This document shows positions 24,660 to 33,585 of a stretch of 64,000 nt of DNA, piece after piece. The notes beneath the pieces are model-generated. The model made no database searches. It was not told the origin of the DNA and saw only the letters and a list, made by a program, of their open reading frames with translations. Origin of the DNA: Pseudomonas protegens. GTDB taxonomy: Bacteria > Pseudomonadota > Gammaproteobacteria > Pseudomonadales > Pseudomonadaceae. Location: contig NZ_CP060201.1 of the NCBI RefSeq assembly GCF_013407925.2, positions 5,131,001 through 5,195,000 of the forward strand, read 5' to 3'. A program made the translations under genes and the position numbers. Position 1 is the first letter of the stretch. Every line of letters begins with the position of its first letter.

Positions 24660-25592
24660 ATGGATCGCCCGCGTTTTCGAGCTGCATTCTTGTCTCCACG
24701 TTTCTGGCCGCTGTGGCTGGGACTTGGCGTGTTATGGCTGATTGTCCAGCTGCCCTATCCCGTGCTCCTGCAAATCGGTCGCGCCCTGGGGGCGTTGATG
24801 TACCGGGTGGCCGGTGACCGGCGGGCGATTGCCCAGCGCAACCTGGAACTGTGCTTCCCGGAAAAGTCCGCCGCAGAGCGCAAGCGCCTGCTCAAGGAAA
24901 ACTTCGCATCCACCGGGATCGCCTTCTTCGAAATGGCCATGAGCTGGTGGTGGTCCAAGCCGCGCCTGGCGCGCCTGGCCCATGTCGAAGGGCTGGAATA
25001 CCTGAAACAGGCCCAGCGTGACGGTCATGGGGTGATTCTCATGGCCCTGCACTTCACCACGCTGGAGATCGGCGCGGCGCTGCTGGGCCAGCAGCACACC
25101 ATCGATGGCATGTACCGCGAACACAAGAACCCGTTGTTCGACTTCATTCAGCGCCGTGGTCGTGAACGGCATAACCTGGACTCGCTGGCCGTCGAGCGTG
25201 AAGACGTGCGGGGCATGCTCAAGCTGCTGCGGGCCGGCCGGGCGATCTGGTACGCGCCGGATCAGGACTATGGCGTCAAGCAGAGCCTGTTTGTGCCGTT
25301 GTTCGGCATCCAGGCCGCGACCGTTACCGCCACCAGCAAGTTCGCGCGCCTGGGCAAGGCCCTGGTGGTGCCTTTCACCCAGGAGCGTCTGGCCGACGGC
25401 AGTGGCTACCGCCTGGTGATTCATGCGCCGCTGACGGATTTCCCTGGCGCCACGGAAGAAGAGGATTGCCTGCGGATCAATCAGTGGGTGGAAACGGCCT
25501 TGCGCGCCTGCCCCGAGCAGTACCTCTGGGCCCATCGGCGCTTCAAGAGCCGGCCGCCGGGCGAGCCCAAGCTCTACACGAAGCGCCGTTGA
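24660..25592 (+). CDS. lipid A biosynthesis lauroyl acyltransferase (LpxL/HtrB-type)
   Basis: A 310-residue inner-membrane enzyme that transfers a secondary acyl chain to lipid A. It has an N-terminal hydrophobic anchor (about 15-48) and the HX4E catalytic motif HFTTLE (H131, E136), followed by YREHKNPLFD and YAPDQDYG, all conserved in LpxL/LpxM. Pseudomonads have two such paralogs; the location beside minC matches the one I recall as PA3242. It is followed 50 bp later by the patatin gene on the same strand. Confidence 0.93.
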   Translation: MDRPRFRAAFLSPRFWPLWLGLGVLWLIVQLPYPVLLQIGRALGALMYRVAGDRRAIAQRNLELCFPEKSAAERKRLLKENFASTGIAFFEMAMSWWWSKPRLARLAHVEGLEYLKQAQRDGHGVILMALHFTTLEIGAALLGQQHTIDGMYREHKNPLFDFIQRRGRERHNLDSLAVEREDVRGMLKLLRAGRAIWYAPDQDYGVKQSLFVPLFGIQAATVTATSKFARLGKALVVPFTQERLADGSGYRLVIHAPLTDFPGATEEEDCLRINQWVETALRACPEQYLWAHRRFKSRPPGEPKLYTKRR

Positions 25593-25641
25593 GCTTACGG
25601 GTACTGATCGGAGTCTTGTGCGCCATGGATGGAGTGAATTG

Positions 25642-26835
25642 ATGAGTGCGGCGGAACCGGTCACCGGTTTGATTCTTTCTGGTGGTGGCGCCCGGGCGGC
25701 CTATCAGGTGGGCGTGCTGGCGGCGATTGCCGAATTGATCGGGCCGGGGGCGCGCAATCCGTTTCCGGTGATTGTCGGCACCTCGGCCGGGGCTATCAAT
25801 GCGGTCAGCCTGGCCAGCGGCGCCACGGATTTTTCCGCGGCCATCAAGCGTCTCACGGCGTTCTGGAGCAGCTTTCGCAGTGATCAGGTAATGCGCAGCG
25901 ATTGGCCCGGGGTGATTCGTCAGGCCAGTCGCTTTGTCGGTCACAGTCTGCTGGGGCTTGGTGCTCAGGTGCCGGTGGCGCTGATCAACAATTCGCCGTT
26001 GCGTGACCTGCTCAACCAGCACATGCACCTTTCGGGCATCCATCAGGCGATTGCCCAGGGGCAGTTGCACGCGGTGGCGGTAACGGCTTTCGGTTATGAA
26101 TCCGGACAGGCGGTGACCTTCTATCAAGGGGGTGGGGTCATCAATCCCTGGTTGCGCCACCGGCGGATCGGCATTCCGACCCAGCTTACGGTGGATCACC
26201 TGCTGGCCAGTGCGGCCATTCCCCTGCTGTTCGCTCCAGTCAAGCTCGACCAGGAGTACTTCGGCGATGGCGCCGTGCGCCAGTCGGCGCCCATCAGTCC
26301 GGCCTTGCACCTGGGAGCCAGCCGCGTGCTGGTGGTGGGGGTCAGTGGCAACCCGCGGGGCAACGATCCGGACACTTCACAGCAGCGCACTTACACCGGG
26401 CAGCAGCCGACCCTGGCGCAGATCGGCGGTCATATGCTCAACAGCACCTTCATTGACAGCCTGGAAAGCGATATCGAACTGCTGGAGCGACTCAATCATT
26501 TCAGTCGCCTGTTGCCGGGCAGCGCAGCGGATCGCGGCCTGGGCATTGCGCCTGTGGAAGTGCTGGTGATTGCCCCGAGCCAACCGATCGACGAAATCGC
26601 GGCGCGGCACCGGCAGGAGTTGCCGGCGGCGTTGCGCCTGTTCTTGCGCGGGCCGGGGGCGACCCGCACCAGCGGTGCCGGGGTCCTGAGCTATTTGTTG
26701 TTCGAGGCGGCGTATTGCAGCGAGCTGATCGAGCTGGGGCGCAGCGATGCCTTGGCCAAAGGGGAGGAGTTGGCGCGGTTTCTGGGGCTCAATGGCCTCG
26801 CGGGCCAGCCCGCTCCTACAGAACCTGCGCCGTAG
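25642..26835 (+). CDS. patatin-like phospholipase
   Basis: About 397 residues from ATG 25642 (GGAG seven bases upstream). The patatin domain has the oxyanion-hole motif SGGGARAAYQ (about 13-22), the nucleophile elbow GTSAG (S48) and the catalytic DGA (D209), so it should be an active serine lipid acyl hydrolase. There is no signal peptide, so it is cytoplasmic or peripheral. The last residues (GLAGQPAPTEPAP) are encoded by a REP element that overlaps the stop codon, so the C-terminus has probably been extended or replaced by the repeat. It may be co-transcribed with the lipid A acyltransferase. Confidence 0.9.
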   Translation: MSAAEPVTGLILSGGGARAAYQVGVLAAIAELIGPGARNPFPVIVGTSAGAINAVSLASGATDFSAAIKRLTAFWSSFRSDQVMRSDWPGVIRQASRFVGHSLLGLGAQVPVALINNSPLRDLLNQHMHLSGIHQAIAQGQLHAVAVTAFGYESGQAVTFYQGGGVINPWLRHRRIGIPTQLTVDHLLASAAIPLLFAPVKLDQEYFGDGAVRQSAPISPALHLGASRVLVVGVSGNPRGNDPDTSQQRTYTGQQPTLAQIGGHMLNSTFIDSLESDIELLERLNHFSRLLPGSAADRGLGIAPVEVLVIAPSQPIDEIAARHRQELPAALRLFLRGPGATRTSGAGVLSYLLFEAAYCSELIELGRSDALAKGEELARFLGLNGLAGQPAPTEPAP

Positions 26836-26853
26836 GAGCGGGCTAGCCCGCGA
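26797..26853. repeat. REP pair (GCGGGC type) overlapping the patatin stop codon
   Basis: TCGCGGGCCAGCCCGCTCC (from 26798) and, inverted, GGAGCGGGCTAGCCCGCGA (to 26853), both with the flanking TAC/GTA. The patatin TAG lies inside the second arm region. Confidence 0.8.
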
Positions 26854-26921
26854 AGAGCGATGCACGCCGTCAACCGAACGCCCCCTAAGGCTGCGTACGG
26901 CGTCGGCAGCTTGTCCTGCGA

Positions 26922-27707
26922 TCAGAAGTGGTACTTGACCAACAGGCTGGCGGTGTCCTGGTTGGTCTCGAAGTTGCGCGAATCCTCGATACCGTACTTG
27001 TTCTTCCAGTAGTCGTACTCGAAACCGACGTACAACTGCTTGGCGCCCCAGTTCAGCGCCTTGCCCAGGTCGTACTTGACCTGCGGGTTGAAGTGCAGGT
27101 TGGCGTGGTAGGTGCCTTTGGTGTTCTGGTCGTTATCGACCACCCAGTCCATGTAGCCGTCGATCAGGATGTCCGAGCGGCCCACGGGAATGGTGTACGA
27201 CCAGACCGGGGTGATCTGCCAGACGTTGTCGCCCGGGCGGCTGCCTTCGGTGTGGCGCTGATAGAAGTTCAGCTGGAAGTAGTCGAAGCCGGGCACGGCC
27301 AGGTCGAAACCGGGACCGATCAGGTATGACTCGTTATCGCCCTCGCCGAACTCGTAGGTGAAGGCCAGCAGCACGTCCTTGATCGGGCCGAACTCCAGTT
27401 TCTGATCGAAGATCTTGCCGAACGACAGGCGCGGGCTGAATTCGCCGTAGTAAGTGTCCGGGCCGACGTTGCCGTCTTCCTTGCCGTTGTAGAAGATCCG
27501 GTCGAGGAAGAAGAAGTTGTCGCCGTATTTCCAGGCGTCGGCATGTTCGAAGGTCACCGTCTGTTGAATCTGTGGGTTGACCTCGAAGTTCTTGCCATAC
27601 AGGTAAGTCAGGCTGTTGTTCTGCCACTGCAACAGGTCGCCAGCCACGGCCTGTCCCCCCACCAGCGCGCTGGCGGCCAACATCAGGCTCTTGCACATCG
27701 GTTTCAT
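26922..27707 (-). CDS. Tsx-like nucleoside-specific outer-membrane channel
   Basis: 261 residues with a signal peptide (cleavage near GQAVA-GD). The mature protein is rich in aromatic, alternating beta-strand segments (NNSLTYLYGKNFEVNP, FFFLDRIFYNG, YVGFEYDYWKNKYG) and ends in LLVKYHF, an outer-membrane terminal-Phe signature. It resembles the OmpK/Tsx family that passes nucleosides and nucleobases. Its position at the edge of the urate catabolic cluster suggests it admits purines (inference). Monocistronic on the minus strand. Confidence 0.85.
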   Translation of the reverse strand: MKPMCKSLMLAASALVGGQAVAGDLLQWQNNSLTYLYGKNFEVNPQIQQTVTFEHADAWKYGDNFFFLDRIFYNGKEDGNVGPDTYYGEFSPRLSFGKIFDQKLEFGPIKDVLLAFTYEFGEGDNESYLIGPGFDLAVPGFDYFQLNFYQRHTEGSRPGDNVWQITPVWSYTIPVGRSDILIDGYMDWVVDNDQNTKGTYHANLHFNPQVKYDLGKALNWGAKQLYVGFEYDYWKNKYGIEDSRNFETNQDTASLLVKYHF

Positions 27708-28155
27708 TCGGTTGCTCCCAAAGTAGGTAGTTCCACGTTTTTTTATGGCTCGGCGCTCTGGTGTGGCGCCTTTTATCGTTACTGTAAAAAACCATCCGAT
27801 CGGTCAGCTTTGTTGCTGATAGCAAGAGCTGAGCCAAGGCCGACAAAAAGCAAAAAACTCCCGGTCGGCTGTAGCGATACAGTCGAACGAGAGTGTTTTC
27901 GCGATATTTTCGGGCGCCTTGTTACCTGTCCAGGCCGGGATAAGTTGGCTCTTGGGTCAGGTTTTTCATCCGGGCTTTTTTTTAGAGCGGATTTGCGCGG
28001 CCGCGGAGAATACTGGCTCCCACCGCAGGGCTCAAGTGCTCCGCAACAGCGCACTTGCAGCCACTTTGGGGCAGGCATGGCGCTCATCTCAGCGAGGTGC
28101 CGGTGATGAGAGGTGAAGCAGCAACGCATACGCCCCGCCCTCAGGGGCACAACTG
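27708..28155. other. intergenic region without a recognised gene (448 bp)
   Basis: It lies upstream of the Tsx-like gene and should contain its promoter; composition is uneven and AT-richer near the gene. No TTGTATACAA-type site, REP or convincing open frame was found here. Confidence 0.5.
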
Positions 28156-28313
28156 ATGGCCACGAGTGGTTTTGCGGCGGACGTGATTCGGGCCGGTGCA
28201 GGCTGCATGGCGGGCTCCCTGTTTATTTTTATTTTCAAGGCGCGGCGTTGTTGGGTGGTTGGGCAGTGCTCGGTGCATGGCTGACGATCACTGCGCTCAT
28301 GCCTGAGCGGTGA
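28156..28313 (+). pseudogene. possible frameshifted small membrane-protein gene
   Basis: An ATG at 28156 has AGGGG eight bases upstream and encodes MATSGFAADVIRAGAGC... with a start of a hydrophobic helix. Near the T-rich tract at about 28222-28236 the hydrophobic coding sense passes to the -1 frame, which continues GAALLGGWAVLGAWLTI to a TGA at 28311. Joined, the two halves would give a plausible two-helix protein of about 52 residues; unjoined, neither half looks complete. A single-base indel is the simplest explanation, slippage on the T-tract a less likely one. No homolog recognised. Confidence 0.3.
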
Positions 28314-28329
28314 CCCACGAATGGGAGGG

Positions 28330-28348
28330 GGGCGCCGATGCGGCGCCC
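28330..28348 (-). terminator. hairpin after the NCS2 permease gene
   Basis: GGGCGCC / GGCGCCC stem, about 10 bases beyond the stop codon, without a T-run. Probably a transcript end or stabilising element. Confidence 0.35.
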
Positions 28349-28358
28349 AAGCCAGGCC

Positions 28359-29717
28359 TTAATGCTGATGAGCTTGTTCAGCGGTGCTGATGGCTCGCTC
28401 GGTGCCGCCAAGGATGTTGAACAGCAGGTTCAGCAGCAGCGCGCTCAAGGTCGCCATGGCGATACCGCTGTGGGTGATGGGGCTCATCCACAGTGGCAGG
28501 TGGGCAAAGAACTCTGGACGCACCACGGGAATCAGGCCCATGCCGATGCTCACCGCCACCAGCAGTTGATTGCGCCGGTCGCCAATATCGGCTTCCTGGA
28601 GGATCTTGATCCCGGTGGCGGCCACCATGCCGAACATGGCGATGGCCGCCCCGCCCAGGACCGCCGGTGGAATCGAGGCCACCAGGAAGGCGGCCTTGGG
28701 CAGCAGGCTGAGAACGATCAGCAGAGCGCCGGCGACAATGGTCACCGAGCGGCAGCGCACCCCGGTCATCTGCACCAGGCCGATGTTCTGGGCGAACGAG
28801 GAGTGGGTGAAGGTGTTGAGGAAACCGGCGAAGAACGAGGCGCCGGCATCACACAGCAGGCCGCGGCGCAGCATGCGCGGGGTGACCTCCTGGCCGGTGA
28901 TCTTGCCCAGGGCGAGGAACATCCCGGTGGATTCGACAAAGATGATCACCACCACCAGGCACATCGACAGGATAGGCGCCAGATGGAACTGCGGCATGCC
29001 GAAGTGCAGCGGTGTGACGACCTGCAGCCAGGGCGCCTGGGCCATGCCGCTGAGGTCGACCATGCCGATCATGCCGCACAGCACGTAGCCCAGGCCCATG
29101 CCGATCAGCACGGAAATGTTCACCCAGAATCCACGCATGAAGCGATGAATCAGCAGGATGGTGCCCAGCACCAGTGCGGCGATGGTCAGGTAGATGGGCG
29201 AACCGAACTGCGCGGTACTGCTGCCACCGCCGGCCCAGTTCACCGCCACCGGAAACAGTGACAGGCCGATCGAGGTGATCACCGTGCCGGTGACCAGGGG
29301 CGGGAAGAAGCGCACCACCTTGGACATGAAGGGCGCAATCAGCATGCCGAAGAAGCCTGCGGCAATGGTGGCGCCAAAGATGCCCTGCATGCCGATGCCG
29401 GGCATCCCGGCCATGGCCACCATGCTGCCCACGGCGGCGAAACTGGCGCCCATCATCACTGGCATGCGAATGCCCATGGGGCCGATGCCCATCGACTGGA
29501 CGATGGTGGCGATTCCGGCGACCAGCAGGTCGGCGTTGATCAGGAAGGCGATTTCTTCACGACTCAGGCCGGCGGCTTGTCCGATGATCAGCGGAACCGC
29601 AATTGCACCGCCATACATCAGCAGAACGTGTTGCAGACCCACCAGGATCAGTTGCAGGAAGGGCAAGCGCACAATGGCGGGCGCAGCGGGGACGCACTGT
29701 TCGGATGAATCGGACAT
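28359..29717 (-). CDS. NCS2-family xanthine/urate permease (NAT)
   Basis: A 452-residue inner-membrane symporter with about 12-14 hydrophobic helices. The nucleobase-ascorbate transporter signature is present as QNIGLVQMTG (about residues 314-323), followed by VRCRSVTIVAG. The N-terminal part (GLQHVLLMYGGAIAVPLIIG) is typical for the xanthine/uric acid branch (XanQ/UacT/PucJK-like). It lies downstream of puuD on the same strand, so uric acid or xanthine is the likely substrate, with proton or sodium coupling (family knowledge). Confidence 0.92.
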   Translation of the reverse strand: MSDSSEQCVPAAPAIVRLPFLQLILVGLQHVLLMYGGAIAVPLIIGQAAGLSREEIAFLINADLLVAGIATIVQSMGIGPMGIRMPVMMGASFAAVGSMVAMAGMPGIGMQGIFGATIAAGFFGMLIAPFMSKVVRFFPPLVTGTVITSIGLSLFPVAVNWAGGGSSTAQFGSPIYLTIAALVLGTILLIHRFMRGFWVNISVLIGMGLGYVLCGMIGMVDLSGMAQAPWLQVVTPLHFGMPQFHLAPILSMCLVVVIIFVESTGMFLALGKITGQEVTPRMLRRGLLCDAGASFFAGFLNTFTHSSFAQNIGLVQMTGVRCRSVTIVAGALLIVLSLLPKAAFLVASIPPAVLGGAAIAMFGMVAATGIKILQEADIGDRRNQLLVAVSIGMGLIPVVRPEFFAHLPLWMSPITHSGIAMATLSALLLNLLFNILGGTERAISTAEQAHQH

Positions 29718-29841
29718 GCAACACCTCGAATCTTTTTATTCTTGTGATTTAACCGCTGCGTCTTGGTGCGCAGCGGGTTTGTAGCAGGCGAATCCTGGAC
29801 GGCTGACGGCAATCAAGCCCGCCCCTACAGAAAAATCCGGT

Positions 29842-29869
29842 TCTGTAGGAGCGAGCTTGCTCGCGAAGC
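29842..29869. repeat. single REP element (GCGAGC type)
   Basis: TGTAGGAGCGAGCTTGCTCG followed by CGAAG, a common Pseudomonas REP variant, just after the puuD stop. A partial GCCCGCCCCTACAG copy lies immediately upstream in opposite orientation. Confidence 0.75.
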
Positions 29870-29889
29870 AGCCTGGGTGCAGGCACTGA

Positions 29890-31212
29890 TCAGTGGGTCT
29901 GGGCCCCCTGGGCAATCCAGGCGCCGATCAGTTCACGTTCCTGCTGGGTCATCTGGGTGATGTTGCCCAGCGGCATGATCTGGCTGGTCACAGCCTGGGC
30001 CTGGATACGCGCAGCTTGCAGACGGATCTGCTCCGGCGTGTCGAACATCACCCCGGCCGGCGCGGCGCTGAACAGCGGGCTGGTGGGCTTGGCCGAATGG
30101 CAGACCGCGCAACGCTCCTGAATCACGCTGTGCACCTTGTCGAAGGCCGGGCCGGCATTCGACGCCTGCGCCGGGGCGCTGGCCGCAGCGGGCGCCGCTG
30201 GCGCTGGTGCAGGCTGAGCTTCGGCCGAGGTGGCCGGTTTGCCACCCAGGGCGGTTTCCGGCAATGGCTGGAACTGGGTCTGGGCAGGGGCCTTGGCCAC
30301 TTCCGGGGCGCTGGGTGCTGGCGTCGGGCCGGTCACATAGGCCAGGCAGATCATGCCCAGCGCCGCCACGGGCAGGGTCCAGGCGAACTTGTGGCTGTCA
30401 TGCCGGGTGTTGAAGTAGTGCCGCACCAGCACTGCCAGGACCGCGATCCCGGCCAGGATCAACCAGTTGTACTGGCTGCCGTAGGTGCTCGGGAAGTGGT
30501 TGCTGATCATGATGAACAGCACGGGCAGGGTGAAGTAGTTGTTGTGACGCGAACGCAACAGGCCCTTGGCCGGCAGGGTCGGATCCGGGGTGCGGTTTTC
30601 CGCAATCGCTGCTACCAGCGCACGCTGGGCCGGCATGATGATGCGGAACACGTTGCCCACCATGATGGTGCCGATGATGGCGCCCACGTGCAGGTACGCG
30701 CCACGGCCGCTGAACACCTTGCTGAAGCCGTAGGCCGCGCCGATCAGCAGGAGGAACAGGATGAAGCCGAGCAGGGCGGGTTTCTTGCCCAGTGGCGAAT
30801 CGCAGAGGAAGTCGTAGATGAACCAGCCGGCGATCAACGCGCCGATACCGATGGCCACACCTTCAGGGCCGGTCAGGCCGCTGCCGGGAGCCACCAGGTA
30901 GAGCATCGGGTTGTAGTAGAACACCAGGCACAGCAGGGCAATCCCCGACATCCAGGTGAAGTAGGCTTCCCACTTGAACCAGTGCAGGTTCTCCGGCATC
31001 GAGGGAGGGGCCAGCTTGTATTTTTCCAGGTGATAGATACCGCCGCCGTGAATCGCCCAGAGGTCGCCGGACAGGCCGTCCTTGGGGTTGACGCGATTGA
31101 GGTTGTTCTCCAGCCAGACAAAGTAGAACGATGCGCCGATCCAGGCCACACCAGTGATCATATGTACCCAACGCACGCTCAGGTTGAGCCATTCCAACAG
31201 ATGTGCTTCCAC
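29890..31212 (-). CDS. puuD: membrane urate hydroxylase (urate oxidase) PuuD, cytochrome c fused
   Basis: A 440-residue integral membrane enzyme converting urate to 5-hydroxyisourate. The N-terminal ~310 residues contain eight or so helices with the conserved start WVHMITGVAWIGASFYFVWLE. A Pro/Ala-rich linker (about 310-355) leads to a C-terminal cytochrome c domain with CAVCH (about 368-372) and the distal Met in QIMPLGN. This fusion is characteristic of PuuD, which passes electrons to the respiratory chain instead of making peroxide. It belongs to the minus-strand urate operon with allA, uraD and puuE. Confidence 0.95.
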   Translation of the reverse strand: MEAHLLEWLNLSVRWVHMITGVAWIGASFYFVWLENNLNRVNPKDGLSGDLWAIHGGGIYHLEKYKLAPPSMPENLHWFKWEAYFTWMSGIALLCLVFYYNPMLYLVAPGSGLTGPEGVAIGIGALIAGWFIYDFLCDSPLGKKPALLGFILFLLLIGAAYGFSKVFSGRGAYLHVGAIIGTIMVGNVFRIIMPAQRALVAAIAENRTPDPTLPAKGLLRSRHNNYFTLPVLFIMISNHFPSTYGSQYNWLILAGIAVLAVLVRHYFNTRHDSHKFAWTLPVAALGMICLAYVTGPTPAPSAPEVAKAPAQTQFQPLPETALGGKPATSAEAQPAPAPAAPAAASAPAQASNAGPAFDKVHSVIQERCAVCHSAKPTSPLFSAAPAGVMFDTPEQIRLQAARIQAQAVTSQIMPLGNITQMTQQERELIGAWIAQGAQTH

Positions 31213-31263
31213 AGTCTTTACCTCTTGCCTGTCACCCTTGTTGTCGAGTGATCAGACCTTCTC

Positions 31264-31767
31264 TTATTGGTGGGGGGCGAGGATCAAACGCTCATCCTCT
31301 TTGAAGAAATGCTCATCGCAGTTATTGCCTTTGCCACTGCGATCAACCACCAGGAAGTCATCCCGCTTTTCGATCGTCAGCACCGGGTGGTGCCAGACGC
31401 CGCGATGGTAATTGATGCCCTGCCTGCCATTGCTGACGAAGGCGCGGACCAAGCCTGATACAGGTTCATCGCCAAGTGGCGCGACCACGATCAGAAAGGG
31501 GTTGCCGAGCAGCGGGATGAAGGCCTGGCTGCCCAGCGGATGGCGTTCCAGCATGCGGATGGTCAAGGGCATTTCCAGCGCATCGGCGCGGAAGATGCTG
31601 ATGATCGCTTCGTCCTCCGGCTGGGCGGTTTCAACCGTCGCCAGGCGGTGGAAGCGCATGGTCGAACCATTGTTGATCATGAAGTGGTCGCTGCCGTCGG
31701 TCTCGATTACGTCACCGAAGGGGGCGAAGGCTTCTTTGCTCAGGGGTTCAATCACTAATGTGCGCAT
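31264..31767 (-). CDS. allA: ureidoglycolate lyase
   Basis: A 167-residue cupin-fold enzyme that splits ureidoglycolate into glyoxylate and urea. Typical motifs are LSKEAFAPFGDVIE near the N-terminus, RMLERHPLGSQAFIPL in the middle and GVWHHPVLTIEKRDDFLVVDR near the C-terminus. It lies between puuD and uraD on the minus strand. Its substrate would come from allantoate through allantoicase, a gene that is not found in this window. Confidence 0.94.
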   Translation of the reverse strand: MRTLVIEPLSKEAFAPFGDVIETDGSDHFMINNGSTMRFHRLATVETAQPEDEAIISIFRADALEMPLTIRMLERHPLGSQAFIPLLGNPFLIVVAPLGDEPVSGLVRAFVSNGRQGINYHRGVWHHPVLTIEKRDDFLVVDRSGKGNNCDEHFFKEDERLILAPHQ

Positions 31768-31855
31768 GCTGTTCTTCTTATGTTCTCTGATGAGGGTGTC
31801 GGTTCATCATCCCTGGGATCGCCGGCTCAAGAGGGGCAGGGATGCTGAGCTGCCG

Positions 31856-32371
31856 CTACAGGGCCTGTAAGCGGAACAAGGCGATCTTGTTGATCTCGGC
31901 CAGCGCGCATTTGAACTCTGTATCCACGGCGTTGTGGATGCGGGTTTCGAACGCGGCGAGGATCTGGTGCCGGTTGCTGCCCTTCACCGCCATGATGAAG
32001 GGAAACTTGAACTTGGCCTTGTAGGCATCGTTCAACTCGGTGAAACGCTGGAACTCTTCGGCGGTGCATTGGTGAATGCCGGCACCGGCCTGTTCGTTGG
32101 TGCTGGCCTCGGTCAACTGGCCCTGGACGGCGGCTTTGCCGGCCAGGTCCGGGTGAGCGTTGATCAGTGCCAGTTGGGCGGCGTGATCGGCACTCAAGAG
32201 GATATCGCTCATGCGCTGGTGCAGGCCTTCGATCTGGTCGACGGAGGCGTCGAGGCCCAGGTCGTAGGCTTTTTCAGCCACCCACGGCGAATGCTCGTAG
32301 ATGTCGGCGAAGGCCTTGACGAAGGCTTCGCGGCTCAGGGTCGAGGGCTTGAGGCTCTGGAAGGCAGTCAT
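31856..32371 (-). CDS. uraD: OHCU decarboxylase UraD
   Basis: 171 residues; decarboxylates 2-oxo-4-hydroxy-4-carboxy-5-ureidoimidazoline to S-allantoin. Family motifs: FADIYEHSPWVAEKAY, the catalytic-His region LINAHPDLAGKAA, and STNEQAGAG with FKFPFIMAVKG. The ATG (32369-32371) overlaps the puuE stop as ATGA. It acts directly after UraH in the pathway. The frame extends upstream of this ATG, but the overlap and N-terminus favour the chosen start. Confidence 0.95.
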   Translation of the reverse strand: MTAFQSLKPSTLSREAFVKAFADIYEHSPWVAEKAYDLGLDASVDQIEGLHQRMSDILLSADHAAQLALINAHPDLAGKAAVQGQLTEASTNEQAGAGIHQCTAEEFQRFTELNDAYKAKFKFPFIMAVKGSNRHQILAAFETRIHNAVDTEFKCALAEINKIALFRLQAL

Positions 32372-33294
32372 TTCGTCGCTCCCTGGTAAGGATGGGTCTG
32401 TTGCCAGTGGCGGGCGATGTCGACGCGGCGGGTGAACCATACCTGTTCATGGCCTTTGGCGTACTCGATGAAACGCTTGAGCGAAGCCAGGCGTGCAGGG
32501 CGGCCGATCAGGCGGCAGTGCAGGCCGATGGAAAGCATCTTCGGCGCTTCGGCACCTTCGGCGTAGAGCACGTCGAAAGCGTCTTTGAGGTAGTGGAAGA
32601 AGTCGTCGCCCTTGTTGAAACCCTGCACCTGGGTGAAGCGCATGTCGTTGGTGTCCAGGGTGTAAGGGATCACCAGGTGAGGCTTGCCGGTGGGATTGTT
32701 GGGTTCCCAGTAGGGCAGGTCATCGTCGTAGGTATCGCAGTCGTAGAGGAAACCGCCTTCCTCCATCACCAGGCGCCGGGTGTTCGGGCCGGTGCGGCCG
32801 GTGTACCAGCCCAGGGGGCGCTCACCGGTGATCTCGGTGAGGATACGGATGGCTTCGAGCATGTGCTCGCGTTCCTGGGCCTCGTCCATGTACTGGTAGT
32901 CGATCCAGCGGTAGCCGTGGCTGCAGATCTCGTGGCCGGCCTTGACCATGGCGCGGATCACGTCCGGGTGGCGCTGGGCGGCCATGGCCACGGCGAAGAT
33001 GGTCAGCGGAATGTCGAATTCCTTGAACAGCTTGAGAATCCGCCAGACGCCGGCGCGGCTGCCGTATTCGTACAGCGATTCCATGCTCATGTTGCGCTCG
33101 CCCTGGAGTGGCTGCGCCGAAACCATTTCCGAAAGGAAGGCTTCCGATTCCTTGTCGCCATGAAGGATGTTGCGCTCGCCGCCTTCTTCGTAATTGAGCA
33201 CGAAGGACAGGGCGATTCGGGCATTGCCCGGCCAGTGAGGATGAGGAGGGTTGGAGCCGTAACCGATCAGGTCGCGAGGGTAGTCAGCGCTCAC
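32368..33294 (-). CDS. puuE: allantoinase PuuE (polysaccharide-deacetylase fold)
   Basis: A 308-residue metal-independent allantoinase of the NodB-like fold, hydrolysing allantoin to allantoate. The N-terminus DYPRDLIGYGSNPPHPHWPG, the motif EEGGERNILHGD, and GHEICSHGYRWIDY are diagnostic for PuuE. It is the first gene of the urate operon (puuE-uraD-allA-puuD and perhaps the NCS2 permease). A TTGTATACAA palindrome lies 87 bases upstream. Confidence 0.96.
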   Translation of the reverse strand: MSADYPRDLIGYGSNPPHPHWPGNARIALSFVLNYEEGGERNILHGDKESEAFLSEMVSAQPLQGERNMSMESLYEYGSRAGVWRILKLFKEFDIPLTIFAVAMAAQRHPDVIRAMVKAGHEICSHGYRWIDYQYMDEAQEREHMLEAIRILTEITGERPLGWYTGRTGPNTRRLVMEEGGFLYDCDTYDDDLPYWEPNNPTGKPHLVIPYTLDTNDMRFTQVQGFNKGDDFFHYLKDAFDVLYAEGAEAPKMLSIGLHCRLIGRPARLASLKRFIEYAKGHEQVWFTRRVDIARHWQQTHPYQGATK

Positions 33295-33380
33295 TGCAGT
33301 CTTCCTTCTTGTTCGTGATAACGGTGGCGTGGCGGAACCTGAAGCCGGGAAGCCAGGTGGGCGTCACTGCGATGGAGCGA

Positions 33381-33390
33381 TTGTATACAA
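33381..33390. promoter_or_regulatory. TTGTATACAA operator-like palindrome (puuE promoter region)
   Basis: Perfect 10-bp palindrome, 87 bases upstream of the puuE ATG, extended by A/G flanks. The form fits FadR-class GntR regulators. Confidence 0.6.
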
Positions 33391-33575
33391 GTTTATATTC
33401 AGTTTGTAAGCCCGTTTTTTTGCATTTTTCCGCTTTTGTCGCGATGCATCCCGCTTGCAAGAAACTTGCCCGGTTGGTCAGCTTATGCCTGGAAAGTCGT
33501 CTGCCGCTGAGGTTTAGAGGGCCATTCGCAGGTTGCCGGGGATGGCCCCGATTGTCGGCAGATTTGTGATTATTA

Positions 33576-33585
33576 TTGTGTACAA
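33576..33585. promoter_or_regulatory. TTGTGTACAA operator-like site (uraH promoter region)
   Basis: One mismatch to TTGTATACAA, flanked by A and T to give ATTGTGTACAAT; 135 bases upstream of the uraH start. Confidence 0.55.
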
